Origin: Apis mellifera
Lineage: Eukaryota > Arthropoda > Insecta > Hymenoptera > Apidae
Reading direction: 5' to 3'
NCBI RefSeq assembly: GCF_003254395.2
Contig: NC_037649.1
Location: 8,891,931-8,955,930 of the forward strand
DNA: 64,000 bases
The translations under genes were made by a program, and so were the position numbers. Below the pieces are notes generated by a model. That model did no database searches and was not told where the DNA came from. It saw only the letters and a list, made by a program, of their open reading frames with translations. Shown here one piece after another: positions 34,307-45,260 of the stretch (its first letter is position 1; each line of letters opens with the position of its first letter).

Positions 34307-35689
34307 CATTCGCCGGACGCACGTTCTTATAATTTGCGAGACGTCGGTCGACTGCTTAAACCACACACACATACATCCTTCTCTTTTTCCACACCCCGTA
34401 TTCTCGATCGAAAGTAGACACGGATGCTCGATTAATCCTCTTCCTCTTCTACGAGCGCGTAGATAGATTTGGAAAGAATCTCTCCAAACAAATTCTTTTA
34501 TTCATTAAATCAAACTTAATGAGTTATTCGAAAGCGACGAGAAATTTCGGATCCTTTCGATTTCCTTTTCTCAATGACATCGTCGATTGCCAGCCGGCTG
34601 ATCGTTCTTATTAATCACCGCAATTATCCTTTAATCGATATTCTCACAGTATATTGCGGTATAATGGTGTAAAAATGTCTCGTACGCAAGGAGCGATAAT
34701 TCACGATGATTCGCATAATTCTTTCTTTACTTCTTCGGTCGATCGAAGGTGTAAAGATTTGTGGCGAGGCGTTTATCCCGTGACATGCAATATACACTCC
34801 CTTCCTTCCTTTCCAGTTCCCTAAATCTCGCGCCTAAATTAATCTCCTTTTCTAAAAAAAGAAAACTAACTAAATAACTTTCGCTTCGATATCCGCACTT
34901 TCGATATCCGTTAAGTAACTAACTCTCCTCTCTCTTTCTCTCCGCCTCCTGTTCGTCTCTCGCGAAGAAATCTCTTCCTCTCAGAACAGCGTCTCATCTC
35001 TCGGAGAAGAGGGAAAGAAAAAAAATGGAAAAGAAAAGAAAAGAGAAACGACGGCAAGAAAAGAAAACAAAGGTGGAGGGGAAAGAAAAAAAAAAAGGAA
35101 AGCGGAGACGAGTCGCGGCACGCTCTTGTAACACGGTGAGGAGAGAAGAATGCTCGGTATAGATCACCGTTCCGGAGCGTAACGCGAGGCCATTGGTTAC
35201 GGTAGGCGAGAGCGTGTAGAAACGCGCATTGTCGACGTCTCATAAGACCTCTGGGAGGAAATCGCGCGCGACAATAGAAGGAGAGTGAGGGGGCCCCGAT
35301 AGAGGGCCAGACGAAGGCCTCTCTCTCTCTCTCCGTCCGTCCACGGAGAGAAGAAGAAAAATCTCGAAGGCTGGCATCCCGACGTTTCAACCTCGGGAAA
35401 AATCCTCTCCTCTCGTCATTGTTTCGCCCGTTTCTCTTCCTTTCAGCCCGTTATTTATCGGTTGAATATTCAGCCAACACGGGCGCACAAAACCTTCGGG
35501 GACGGACAATCGGGGGAGCGACGACGGGGCCTCGTGGACGGTTCGCAGCGCTGTGAGAGCGGGGCCTCCACCGGCAATGGGCGAGGACGCGAGGTTTCTC
35601 GCGCACACCGGCAGCGTTTCGCGTGGATATTGTCGGGGAACGAGGTTGGACGTCGTTGGACGAGAGGCGACCGTCAACGCGAGTACACA
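34307..35689. other. non-coding stretch; CpG-rich from 35460
   Basis: 34800-35390 is purine-rich on the plus strand, and the minus-strand 159-codon frame there reflects that. 35460-35690 is CpG-rich, non-repetitive and open in the frame of the ATG at 35690, but has no in-frame ATG of its own. It could be a 5' untranslated exon. Confidence 0.4.
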
Positions 35690-35774
35690 ATGCCGCAAGA
35701 ACGGCGGAATGCATTAATATTAATAGTGGCACCGCGAACGAGGCCTCCTGTAACGGTGGCCGTGGAGCAGTCAG
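35690..35774 (+). CDS. weak candidate first coding exon (phase-1 donor)
   Basis: The ATG at 35690 (CACAATGC) starts 28 codons plus one base ending at CAG|GTGAGC (35774/35775), a strong donor. The peptide begins MPQERRNALILIVAPRTR, with charged residues then a short hydrophobic ALILIVA run. That is weaker than a typical signal peptide. Upstream sequence is CpG-rich and non-repetitive, as a bee promoter or 5' UTR might be. No downstream acceptor or second exon could be identified, so this is a suggestion, not a gene call. Confidence 0.2.
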
Positions 35775-37351
35775 GTGAGCCGCGGGAGAGACTCTCGTCC
35801 GATCTCTCCTCCGCTCACGAAATCTCCACTCGAGTCTCGCGAGAACACCACTTCTTGCGTTTATCTTCTTCCCTTCCTTCTTTTATCTTCCTTCCGCTCC
35901 GCCCGATTCTTCCCATGTAAATGAGAAATTTATTTCCTCCGTAACCATCTAATTGGATCGGTCGTTGGATTCCGACTAGTTTAAATTTTCGTAATATCGT
36001 GCGCAACGTAGAAAACTTGTATGGATATATATTTTGATTACGTTGGAAAGTTTTAACGTAACATCGTTTTAATTGCACATATAACGAAACAAGTGCTCGT
36101 AAAACTATATTTAGATAGAGTCTAGCATTAAAATATATACATACGTACAAGTGAAATAAGTGGACGTTAAGTGGGTATAAAAATTTCAGCGATTATCTGT
36201 TGGCCTCCTAGCGCAAAGATTAAAATATCCGGGTGAAATGATCGGACCCCGTTCGCACGTACTAATGGCGGAGCAGGTACGGTTTAACAGTTAAATCGCG
36301 GAGGCTCGTGTAACGCGGCGGAACGATGAGTAACCGTGAAGGTGCGATGATAAAGAAAAAGTATAGCTACGTGGGCGTAAACGGGTGGCGACCTCGGAGG
36401 CGTAACCAATGCTCCAGGCGACAACCTTATCGAATGGCAAGTATGCCTCTGCTCGGCCTGCCAACCTAACAACCGAACCCTTTGGCTAAAAATTGCGTTG
36501 CCACGAAAAAAAAAAGGAAAAGGAAAGAAAAAGAAAAGAAAAAGAAAAAGAAACGTCTAAACGAATTCGATCAAATCGTTGCCCGGTTAATTTCAAATTT
36601 CGAGATGAGAGAATTTTCAAGGTTAATTTTCAAAATTTAAGTTTAATGGTACGAGCGTTAAGACAATGATCTACGAGGGAAGAGCAGAGGTCGGAAATTT
36701 TGACGAAATCTCTGCCAAGATAACGCAAAAACCGCGTCGTCCCTGCGCGTCCTCGCTGCTGGCCGTACAACAATATGGGCTGATGAATTATTGTCAACAT
36801 CAGAATGGGTTAGGACTTTCCGCAGAAATTTTATATATATATATATATCTATCTGCAAGGCGGCATCTTCATAACGCGAGCAAAGGATTTTGATAGTCTT
36901 GTAGGTTCAGTCCTAAAGAACGCGGCGAGATGGAGAACGAGATAGAGCGTGGCAGACGCTTTGTTACGCACTGTGGCGCATAGGTGTATGAGTCACGGTT
37001 GTATTAATTAAACAAACCCCGAGGACGCATAATTCTTCGTTAAAGATGCACGATCGTTTCTTTTTTTCTAAGTAAATGCGCGATTTATTCGCCCCTTCAA
37101 AAATTAAAATTATTCCGTTCAAAAGTAAAAATTAAAAGATGACGATTAACAAAAACGGAAAATGGAAGAATAATGTTTCACAAAGGCAAAAGATTCGACA
37201 AATTCGAATTGAAATTATCCACGAGTAAAAGGGAAAAAAAAATTCGGGTCGCTACGAGAGGGTATGTTAACACGAGGGTATGCTAATTTCGCGAGTTGGA
37301 CGCGTGTGGGGGCTAGATTAGGCTTATACAGGAGTTATCGTGTAATTTAAA
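35775..37351. other. non-coding stretch, no gene recognised
   Basis: Mostly AT-rich, with an AAAG-rich tract at 36508-36552 and an AT run near 36831-36849. A small non-repetitive block lies at 36230-36480. Confidence 0.55.
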
Positions 37352-37771
37352 TTAATGATGGAACATCTCTCTCGTTACACTCGCGCTTAAACCATAGAAA
37401 TTTAATCTTGCTACACCATTACGATTGTATCGACGATCGTAACGAAATCGTAGAATGCAGGGGGTCCGCAGAAGGATCGAACCGCAAAGGAAGGGACGAA
37501 CAAAGAGCAAGGTGTGTGCGTGGCGGAGCCCTGGGAGAAATAACGCAGCTCGTGGACGGCTTTGGGAGAAGAGCTGATCCGACTTCGGATCGGGCGTTTC
37601 GTTCGGTCGCTTGACCTCGTCGGGTAATAAGAATAAATGTGATTCTATTACGGGTTCAATTGTTACTGCGGCAGATAGGCCGCCCGCCCGCCCTCCCATC
37701 CCCTTCTTCGATCCAAGAGGGTAGATGATCGCGGCCGATAACGCGGACCAGGATGACTTTACCTGCGCCAT
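37352..37771 (-). CDS. uncharacterised 139-codon ATG ORF
   Basis: The minus-strand ATG at 37771 has a good start context (GCGGCGATGG) and the frame ends TAA at 37352. The predicted 139-aa protein has little low-complexity sequence. It has an Ala/Ser/Gly-rich N-terminal third with two mild hydrophobic patches, a Pro/Glu/Asp-rich middle (~55-75), and a Leu/Arg-rich C-terminal half. No domain or motif is recognised, and part of the plus strand (37408-37614) is also open. The CAG|GTAAAG just after the ATG on the same strand could alternatively be a splice donor. Chance openness in CpG-rich DNA is likely. Confidence 0.2.
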   Translation of the reverse strand: MAQVKSSWSALSAAIIYPLGSKKGMGGRAGGLSAAVTIEPVIESHLFLLPDEVKRPNETPDPKSDQLFSQSRPRAALFLPGLRHAHTLLFVRPFLCGSILLRTPCILRFRYDRRYNRNGVARLNFYGLSASVTREMFHH

Positions 37772-40700
37772 CGCCGCTTTTCCACCAGCTCCGTGTCGAT
37801 ATCTCGGATATCTCGGCCTGGATCATTGTTTGTCGAGATGGGTGTAACGTTTCGATCGAATACGCGGAGCTGTTATTCCGCGCGAATTTTTAATTTCGCA
37901 ATTTTGCTCGACATTTTTTCCTTCGAAATTTCAAACGATCCGGCCAATGATTGCTTTCTCGAGAACGTATCTTGAAATAATAACATCGAGGAGATAGTTT
38001 CGAAATTTAATCGAGATCGAGACGAGTGAAAGGAAAAAATTAAATTTAAATTATACGGATAGAGATCCGTAAAGTTGTAAAGTTATTCGAAAAGAAAATA
38101 AAATTTATCACCGAATAATAATAATAATAATATAACAGAGGTATATTTTTAAATTATTAAAAAAGAATATTAACGACGAAGGAAAAAGAGGAGAATGCTA
38201 CGATAATACGTATTTTCTTTTCAATAAAGAATTTCAGTTTCATCCGACATTGTTTCGAACGACAGAGTTATAATTAAAAATAATAATAAACAAAAAATTA
38301 CACGTTCGAAGCAATATCGGAAAGAGACTCTGGAAGATTACTCAACATGGTTAAACGGTACTCACCGTGCGTTGACAGAGGTAGGATTTCCAACGTCGTC
38401 CACGGACGGTTTCCTAGAATGAAACCACGAATGAAATTCGTTATTGTTCGCCTGCAGCTGCATTAGAGCGGGGTGTTTATACGTGCTGTACAGATTTGGC
38501 GTTTGCCACATTCTGCTGTACATTTGCGCGTCCATCGTTCTTTTTTCTTTTCTTTTTTATTTTTTTTTTTTTACATATCCCTTCCTTCAGTCCCAACTCT
38601 CAAAATCGCACCCCATTTCCGTCCATTCGACTCCCCCTACACAACACCCTCATCGGACACGAGTCCGATTCACGAAATCCTCGACACGACTCTCTCTCGA
38701 AAATTTACTCGATCTCCGTTCACTAGAGAAAAAGAAAAAAAGAAAAAGAAAAGGAGAAAGAAAAATCACCACAATCCGAAGACGATCACCACCACCACCA
38801 CCACCGGGATTTAAAATTTAAAACATCCTAACATCCATTTAACAGTGAGTCAAGTGACACGTGGTTGAACATCGACTGAGAAACGACGGAGAATCGTTCT
38901 CACCCCTGAACGAGGGAGGCGAGAAAGAGGACGAGCACGCGAGTTAACTTTTGACAGGCGCAACACGCACGCGGTCTGAGGGCGTGTGCATAAGTGTCAT
39001 CGAGTGGAGGCGCGTGTCGGCCTCATGCTCGCCCTTGCCACCCCCGTCAAACATCACCCCCCACCAGACGCTGCGCGCGACTTTGGCGCGCCACGCGCGC
39101 CTACCCCTCGAGCAGAGGGGCTGTTTAACCCCCCCGACGGGGTATCCATGGCTCGTGACCGACCGTTGTCCCATCGTTAATTGCGTACGACGTAGATTCT
39201 CTTTCGAGGATTCGTCTCGATTACTACTAAAGGGAGAGAAAAGAAGAAAAATATTCTGAAACTTACTTGGAAAGCGAACTCGAAATTCGGGTATTCGGAT
39301 ATTCATCGCTCGTTGATCCATGCAATCGGAATTTGTATAAATTGTATAATTTCGGAGATGAAATTTAATTTCCTCGATGATGCGATGCTCTCAAGTGCTG
39401 CGTATATACTAAAGTCGACGATCGACCGTGCGTATTTATTCGGAGGTGTCGGCTCGTGTTTACGTCGGTCAAAGTCGACGATTATATATAAATAATAGAT
39501 TAAATAATTCTTAGATACGACACAATACGAAAGTTATTATATTTATATTCTACGTCGTTTTGTTTTTCCGTCGTTCACAAACTAGTTTGAATTATTTGAA
39601 TTTAGAGAAACATTTAATGTATGTAAAAAAAAGTAAAATTAATAATTAATTATAAATTTTATTGAATCAGAATTCGAATTTGGAATACTTTGTAACGTGT
39701 ACTCGTTAGATTAGATTTTTCTTTGGAAGTAACGTAGTAAGCAAAGAGCTAATCTATGGTTGGAGGGTTAAAACGACCCTTAGTTGGTCACACCCTAACG
39801 TGTCTCTAAGGATGCTTTCTCTTTCTCTCTCTGACACTTCTATTCAAGAGTGTACACGAAGAAAATACGCTATTTCCGTTAAAGTGTATGCATCGTATGA
39901 TTTATTAAAATTGAAATAAATTTGTAACATGGAATCGTAGATATTTGAAGGGAAAAATAGGAATGAGAAACCGCACGTTTCGGCGCAAAGTTTACGCGAT
40001 CATGTTTTTTTGATCACGACAGGAGCAAGAAGTCGGTGCTCCATCTTCATTTGCCTGAGATCAGAAGGGCTACGATCCCAATAAAATCGGGCCTATCTCG
40101 ATGGCGGATTGCGTCTATGCCGCAACATCGCCCCATCCGAGAACCTTCTTCCACCGAAGGGAAGAAGATCGCCTATTAAAACCCAATGGGATTATACTCT
40201 TAGAGCGTATCGACGCTGTCGAATTTATTCAAACGCCGATATCAACGCCGATGTATGTTTTCGTCTTCTTACCTCGCAATAACAAAAATAATAAAAATCT
40301 GTAACCATCGATCAAGATAAAAATCTCTTATATTTTTTTCTTCCTTTCGATAAAATATCGGGGAATGTTTCGAGGGAATTGTAATAAAATTTGAAGGTAT
40401 CGCGACGAACGAGTCGGAGAGGAAATTATTCTTTTTTTTTTCTATAGATATGGTTTCGTCGATATGGAAAACTTTCACCGGGTTTAATAATGAAGGATGG
40501 CGGATCGGGCGTCTCATTAGCAAACCGGCGATACTTTTCCTACGAAAGAAAAAGTGAAGCGTAGCCTGGTTACGCTAGATTTTATAACGCCTTAACCGGT
40601 AACTAGTCCGGCTGGTGGACGTCTAGCAGAGAGAGGAGCACTCGAGGCTGGCCGATCGGCGTTCCTTTTACGAAGACGTTTCCTATGCCGCGTACTGTTA

Positions 40701-41476
40701 CGACACGATGATGCTCATTGCCACCGACGATGTACACGCCGCATAAGTGCTAATGAGCAGCTTCTTCTGCCCGGTTTTGCATCCTTTTCTGGCCCTGATC
40801 TGCCCACCGATCCACGGATAGAATTTTAACGAACGGCAATTTTATATTTTATTTATACGGCCGCTAATAATCTTTGCCCGATCGATCGGCCAGAAGAAAG
40901 GGTTGCCGTTCAACCGTTCGAGGAAAAATGAAGATTGAATTGGAAGGGACAAATTTAGTAGCAAATTGAATTAATCGATTCATACGTCGGCCTTCCTCGC
41001 GTATAAGGAAGGCGAAAATCCAGTTTTACGCTCACGTTGTAAATGTGGATCATCGTCGAATAAACTGTTAATCTTGTCTCGCCATAAATTTCGATAGAGA
41101 AATGATTTATGATATATATGTATGTATGTCATCCGTGTCGCTATCTCGATTATCGAATCGTAGAATAAATGATAATAAGGACAGACGATTTAAAACGTAA
41201 CGCGATAATAGACGAACACGCGCGTGACAATTTTTTTCTTTTTTTGCGCCCACGAAATTAACTATTCTATATCGAATTGACCAACGATAGAGCGCAAGTA
41301 AATATAACAAACACAATTACAAAACGATACTTCTATTCGATCGCGAATAGAAATAGCTGCTCGGTTGGAAAACACCAGAAACATCGTCTCGAAAAATCCT
41401 ATCTTTCCTCTTCTTCGTTGAAAAATCGAAAGTCGGGGAAGTGCTCTCCGACCGACCCCCGATTTGCCGAGTAAAA
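37772..41476. other. non-coding stretch, no gene recognised
   Basis: Includes an (AAT)n run near 38117-38133, a (CCA)n-like run near 38788-38804 and a long AT-rich part (39480-39720). Non-repetitive blocks lie at 40540-40800. A possible tiny minus-strand exon at 38366-38413 is listed separately. Confidence 0.5.
38366..38413 (-). other. possible 48-nt internal exon, speculative
   Basis: On the minus strand, TTTCATTCTAG precedes 48 nt that end at ACG|GTGAGT, so an acceptor and a near-consensus donor bracket a short segment. One frame is open and protein-like (KPSVDDVGNPTSVNA). No flanking exon is known, and acceptor/donor pairs this close occur by chance. Confidence 0.12.
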
Positions 41477-41630
41477 ATGGAGTTTGGACTCGGTGGTCGG
41501 CGCGGCAAAAAGCGTGGAGGAGCCGGTGCCGCGAGGGCAGGATCGGATCGATCCGCGGGACGGATGGTGCGTGTGGAGCAGAAGGAGAAGAAAAGGCTTA
41601 AAGGCCGGGGGTTTCAGCCTAAGGGCAGAA
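41477..41630 (+). CDS. candidate first coding exon, Gly/Arg/Lys-rich (phase-1 donor)
   Basis: The ATG at 41477 has an excellent start context (GTAAAAATGG). It opens 51 codons plus one base to a consensus-like donor AGAA|GTAAGTAT at 41630/41631. The peptide is strongly basic: MEFGLGGRRGKKRGGAG, then Ala/Arg/Ser, then a Lys/Arg/Glu cluster, then GFQPKGR. This suggests a disordered or nucleic-acid-binding N-terminus. The family is not recognised. Start context and donor are both better than in the other ATG-donor cassettes, but the opposite strand is also open (41863-41399) and no second exon is visible. Confidence 0.28.
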
Positions 41631-41662
41631 GTAAGTATCCGATACCAAATTAAATGATAGGA

Positions 41663-41678
41663 CGGCGCGCGCGCGCCG
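41663..41678. other. (CG)n palindrome, Z-DNA-prone
   Basis: CGGCGCGCGCGCGCCG is a perfect 16-bp palindrome containing 12 bp of uninterrupted alternating GC, 32 bp downstream of the candidate donor. Such sequence readily adopts Z-DNA under negative supercoiling. Confidence 0.8.
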
Positions 41679-44639
41679 CTACCGGGGAGACCTGTCCTCA
41701 TTCCAGCGCCATTTTCGGAAAACAGCATTTCATTGCCGCTCAGTGCGGCGGGCCGCGGAGTGGGGGGGAGCGAAAAAACGGGGGGAGAGGTGGGGAGGAG
41801 GTGGTGGGAGGCGCGAGAGAGGCGTAAGGGAGAAGGATGGAGAGAAGAAAAGCTCGGGCGCACATAATCGCGGACAATGCGGGGCCGTATACGTGTACCC
41901 TCCCTCCCCTCCCCTGTTCCACGGGCAAAAAGTTATTTGTCAATTAATACACGCGTACAGCGCGTGGTTATTCGCCATGAATACGCATGGTGGAGGGAAA
42001 GGCGAGGTGGCCCCGTTTAATGCTGTCGCATTACGGTGACGAGAGGAAGGCGAAATGACAGGGGGATGTTGGGGGATCGGTGGACGGCGAAAAACAGGAC
42101 GAATCGGAGCGGATCGGTGGAATCGTTTCTAGAAGAGCACGGCCACTACAATGGAATGCTTTGACCGGATCCGATCCACCGTTTCAACCATCGTACGGGA
42201 CGGGATGGATCTTGAAGCTGCCCCGTCAGCCTCCTCCGATCCTCGGCTGTCGATTCGCCACGCATTTTTAGCAGCGCGCCGCACAAAGCGCTCTCGAAAT
42301 TGGCTTCAACCGCGATACGAGTGTCCTCCCTCCCCCTCTACGCCCGTGCATAGGGGTACCCCCCGTTTCGTTCGCGCGTTCCCGATTTCCAGTCTCCGCC
42401 AAAGATTCTTTCCAAAATTTATCCATCTTTATATATATACACGTATATTGTCGAGGTCTCGATACGGATCTAGATAGATCCTAGATAGATAAGAGAGGGG
42501 GTTTCCGAACGAAATCGTTAACCGATAGATCGCACGGCGGCGGATGAAAACGATCGGCGCGCCACACATTTCCCATTAAAGGCGACGATGGGCAAGAAGA
42601 GGAGCACGATTGGCGCGCGATTATATTAATTAGCGAATACCGTGAAAGCCGCGTAGTCCGAAAAGAAAATCGCCACGTAGGAAATATATATCGATGACGG
42701 GGCGAAAAAAGGAGGAATGCAAAAGGGTATAAGGGAAGCGGGTTTGGCACATTTTTTGAATCGCAGGAATGCCGATACGAGCTATTAGGTGGAAGGGGGG
42801 GCCTTCTTACGTGGAATCGTTAACCTCGGATAGCCACCCGATAAAAGACGATCGGTGGACGAGGGCTGAATTAATGAATCCCCCCCCTGTGCCGCGGATG
42901 TAAAACTCTCGCCCCTGTCTCTAACTGTCAAAAGAAACGGAAACGGCGTGTATACAGGCTTGTTACGTTTCGCCGGCCAATCTCGACACGATTGCTGTGC
43001 TTATATACGCGACCGTTAAACATTCTTTTTTTTCGAGAAACGCGTTGAACGCGTTTACGCGAATGGACTAGATCGGGATCGGCCGAGGAATCCGTCCGTC
43101 CTCGGGATCGGTTGGATTAGGAAGTGGGTAGGTATACACGGAGTGGTATACACGTGTTTTGCACGGGGTTAGAAGAAACCGAGTTCGAATGGAAACGATC
43201 GATCGTGCCACTACTTTGTTCGTCGAAACGGGGAACGGTTTAAGAGTTTTTGGCGCGGTTGGAATCGATACGCTTTCGTCGAACGGCAATTTGTCCATTT
43301 TTTCGATCGCGTCGTTTGCTCGCGTAGCAGGAATACACGATCAATGGATCGTGTTAACGAGACGCTGAAACCCGCTTCGACATCTTTATAACCAAGTCAC
43401 CTGAACGCGATTCGATAATCTTTCTTCATCCTTCGTATTATCGAAATAATACGAATACTAAGATTCACGAACTAAACGTGATTTATTACATTCGTTATTG
43501 CCTCTCTTCGTTCGTGTGCTAATAATTAACATTCCAAAAGAAAAAAAAAAAGGGAAAAAAGAAAACGTTATATAGATAGCCCATTTTATCCTTACCACTG
43601 CTACCATACGTTAAATATCGTATAACGTATCATTTATTGGTATCGATTGAAACGGAGAGACAAGAATCGAGGCAGGCACCGCGTGAAAGCTTGGAAGGTG
43701 GATAGCGTGGAACGATTTCATCGGTCTCTCGCCGCAAGGGTCAAGTGTACGGAGCGAGTGCGTTGGTGGGAGAAGGAGGGCGCGTTGGCGAAACGTGCGG
43801 AGCGAGAGAGAGAGGGAGGGCCGCGCAAAAGAACGGGAAGAAAGGAAGGAAGGAAGGAAGGAAGAAAGAAAGAAAGGAGGGAAGAAAGAGAAGTTTGTAC
43901 GCGCGCGTGTGCCTTGTGGTCACCCGTGGGGCTTCCATTCAACCGGTGGCTCGACTCGCCCACTCATTCCTTCATTCATACACGCTGCACGCGATTTGAA
44001 TCGATAAGCAAACCACGGAAGCGAATCTTTCCTATTGGCCTGGGCTGGCGTTAACCGACCTCGTACACGGAATCTTCTTACGTTCCTTTCTCGTCGAGAC
44101 CAGCGTAACGTCCCCCTCCATCCATCGCGTCGTTTTCTCGGCAAAATTTTTCTATCTTAAGAAAAGAATTTTAGAAAAATATGGATGATATGGAGAGACT
44201 TGGAGGTACTTTACCGCCAATTTTTGTCCGACTTACGAGAAATCTCATCGCCGATAAGTATCTAGAAAATGAAATCCTCGATTCTCGTCGATATTATCGT
44301 GACTGGACGTTCAGGCTCATTACTCGAGACTCAACCCCATATCAATTATAGTACTTTTGAAATTAATCAGTAATTCAATACTATCAACGAGTACCACCTT
44401 ATTACACCGTACCATGATTGTACTATTAGCCAATCTTTTGCATTTCTATCCTCCATCAAATTCTACCCTATACTTGGTCTTAATTATACGAATCGTATAC
44501 CTTTACAATGATCTCTTCCCGCGTATCCTTCTTTTTTCCCTTCAAAAATCCTCGAAACGTATCTCGAAAAGAAAAATTTAATCGATCCACATCTAAACAA
44601 TTCCAAAACCCCTCCCGAAACCTGGAATAACTCGGAGCT
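41679..44639. other. non-coding stretch, no gene recognised
   Basis: Several CpG-rich islands (41680-42060, 42480-42680, 43060-43370) alternate with AT-rich DNA. A GGAA/AAAG run at 43842-43881 drives overlapping Lys/Glu/Arg frames on the plus strand and Phe/Leu/Ser frames on the minus strand. Confidence 0.5.
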
Positions 44640-45260
44640 GACCCCCTTGGCGAACGGGAGCAGGCCAACGAACGCGCTTTCCGCAAACCTGCGATCGTCG
44701 ATCCTCGATGCTCGAGGAGGATCCAGAAGCTACCGGAGTATCGAGCAGCACCGACAACACTCGAGAGAAGAGGAGGAGGAGGAGGAGGAGGAAGGAAAAG
44801 AAGAAGAAGAAGAAAAGGAAGAAGTAAAGCGCAAGGAGGGAGGGAGATGCGAGTATAGGCGGCGGGAGAGCGTTGGACGGAGAAGGGCGAAGGTGGAGGC
44901 GGGGGAGGCGAAAGTGGAGGTGGAGGCGGTGGTGGTAGGGCGAAAGGGTGAGCGAAGGGGGGCTACGACCGGTCGGCTGGACAGACGCATGGACGGATGG
45001 AAAGACAGACAGGACTGGAGACCGCTCATTACGGGCGGCGCATGCGCGAGGAATGCGGCGGCTCGGCTCTCCCCGATACAATAAATATAGGATCGGATCG
45101 GATCGGATCGGCAGGTAAGGCTGGACAAGGATCGAGCCATCTGCGATACCGACCGAGCAACAGAGATCGACGGGGGATAGAGAGAGGAGGAAGGGAGGAA
45201 GGCGCGGAGAGGCACGGACAGACGCGCGTAGGGGCCAACGTTCAGCCACGGGAAGTAAGG
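44640..45260. other. GC- and purine-rich island, possible promoter or 5' UTR
   Basis: A dense GGA/GAA/GGC region, open on both strands (218 codons minus, 145 codons plus) because of composition. A (GATCG)4 run lies at 45091-45110, followed at once by CAG|GTAAGG (45114/45115), a good splice donor on the plus strand. A non-coding first exon ending there is conceivable. I would not call a protein on either strand. Confidence 0.3.
45091..45110. repeat. (GATCG)4 pentanucleotide repeat
   Basis: Four exact GATCG units, directly 5' of the candidate donor. Confidence 0.9.

Noticed and set aside
39267..39321. Minus-strand ATG-to-donor cassette (MDQRAMNIRIPEF...) ending at GTAAGT
   Set aside because: Short, no start-context or upstream support, and consistent with chance.
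44593..45249. 218-codon minus-strand frame, the longest in the window
   Set aside because: Composed largely of Ser/Pro/Leu/Phe runs from the complement of GGA/GAA tracts. The plus strand is also open. Composition explains it.
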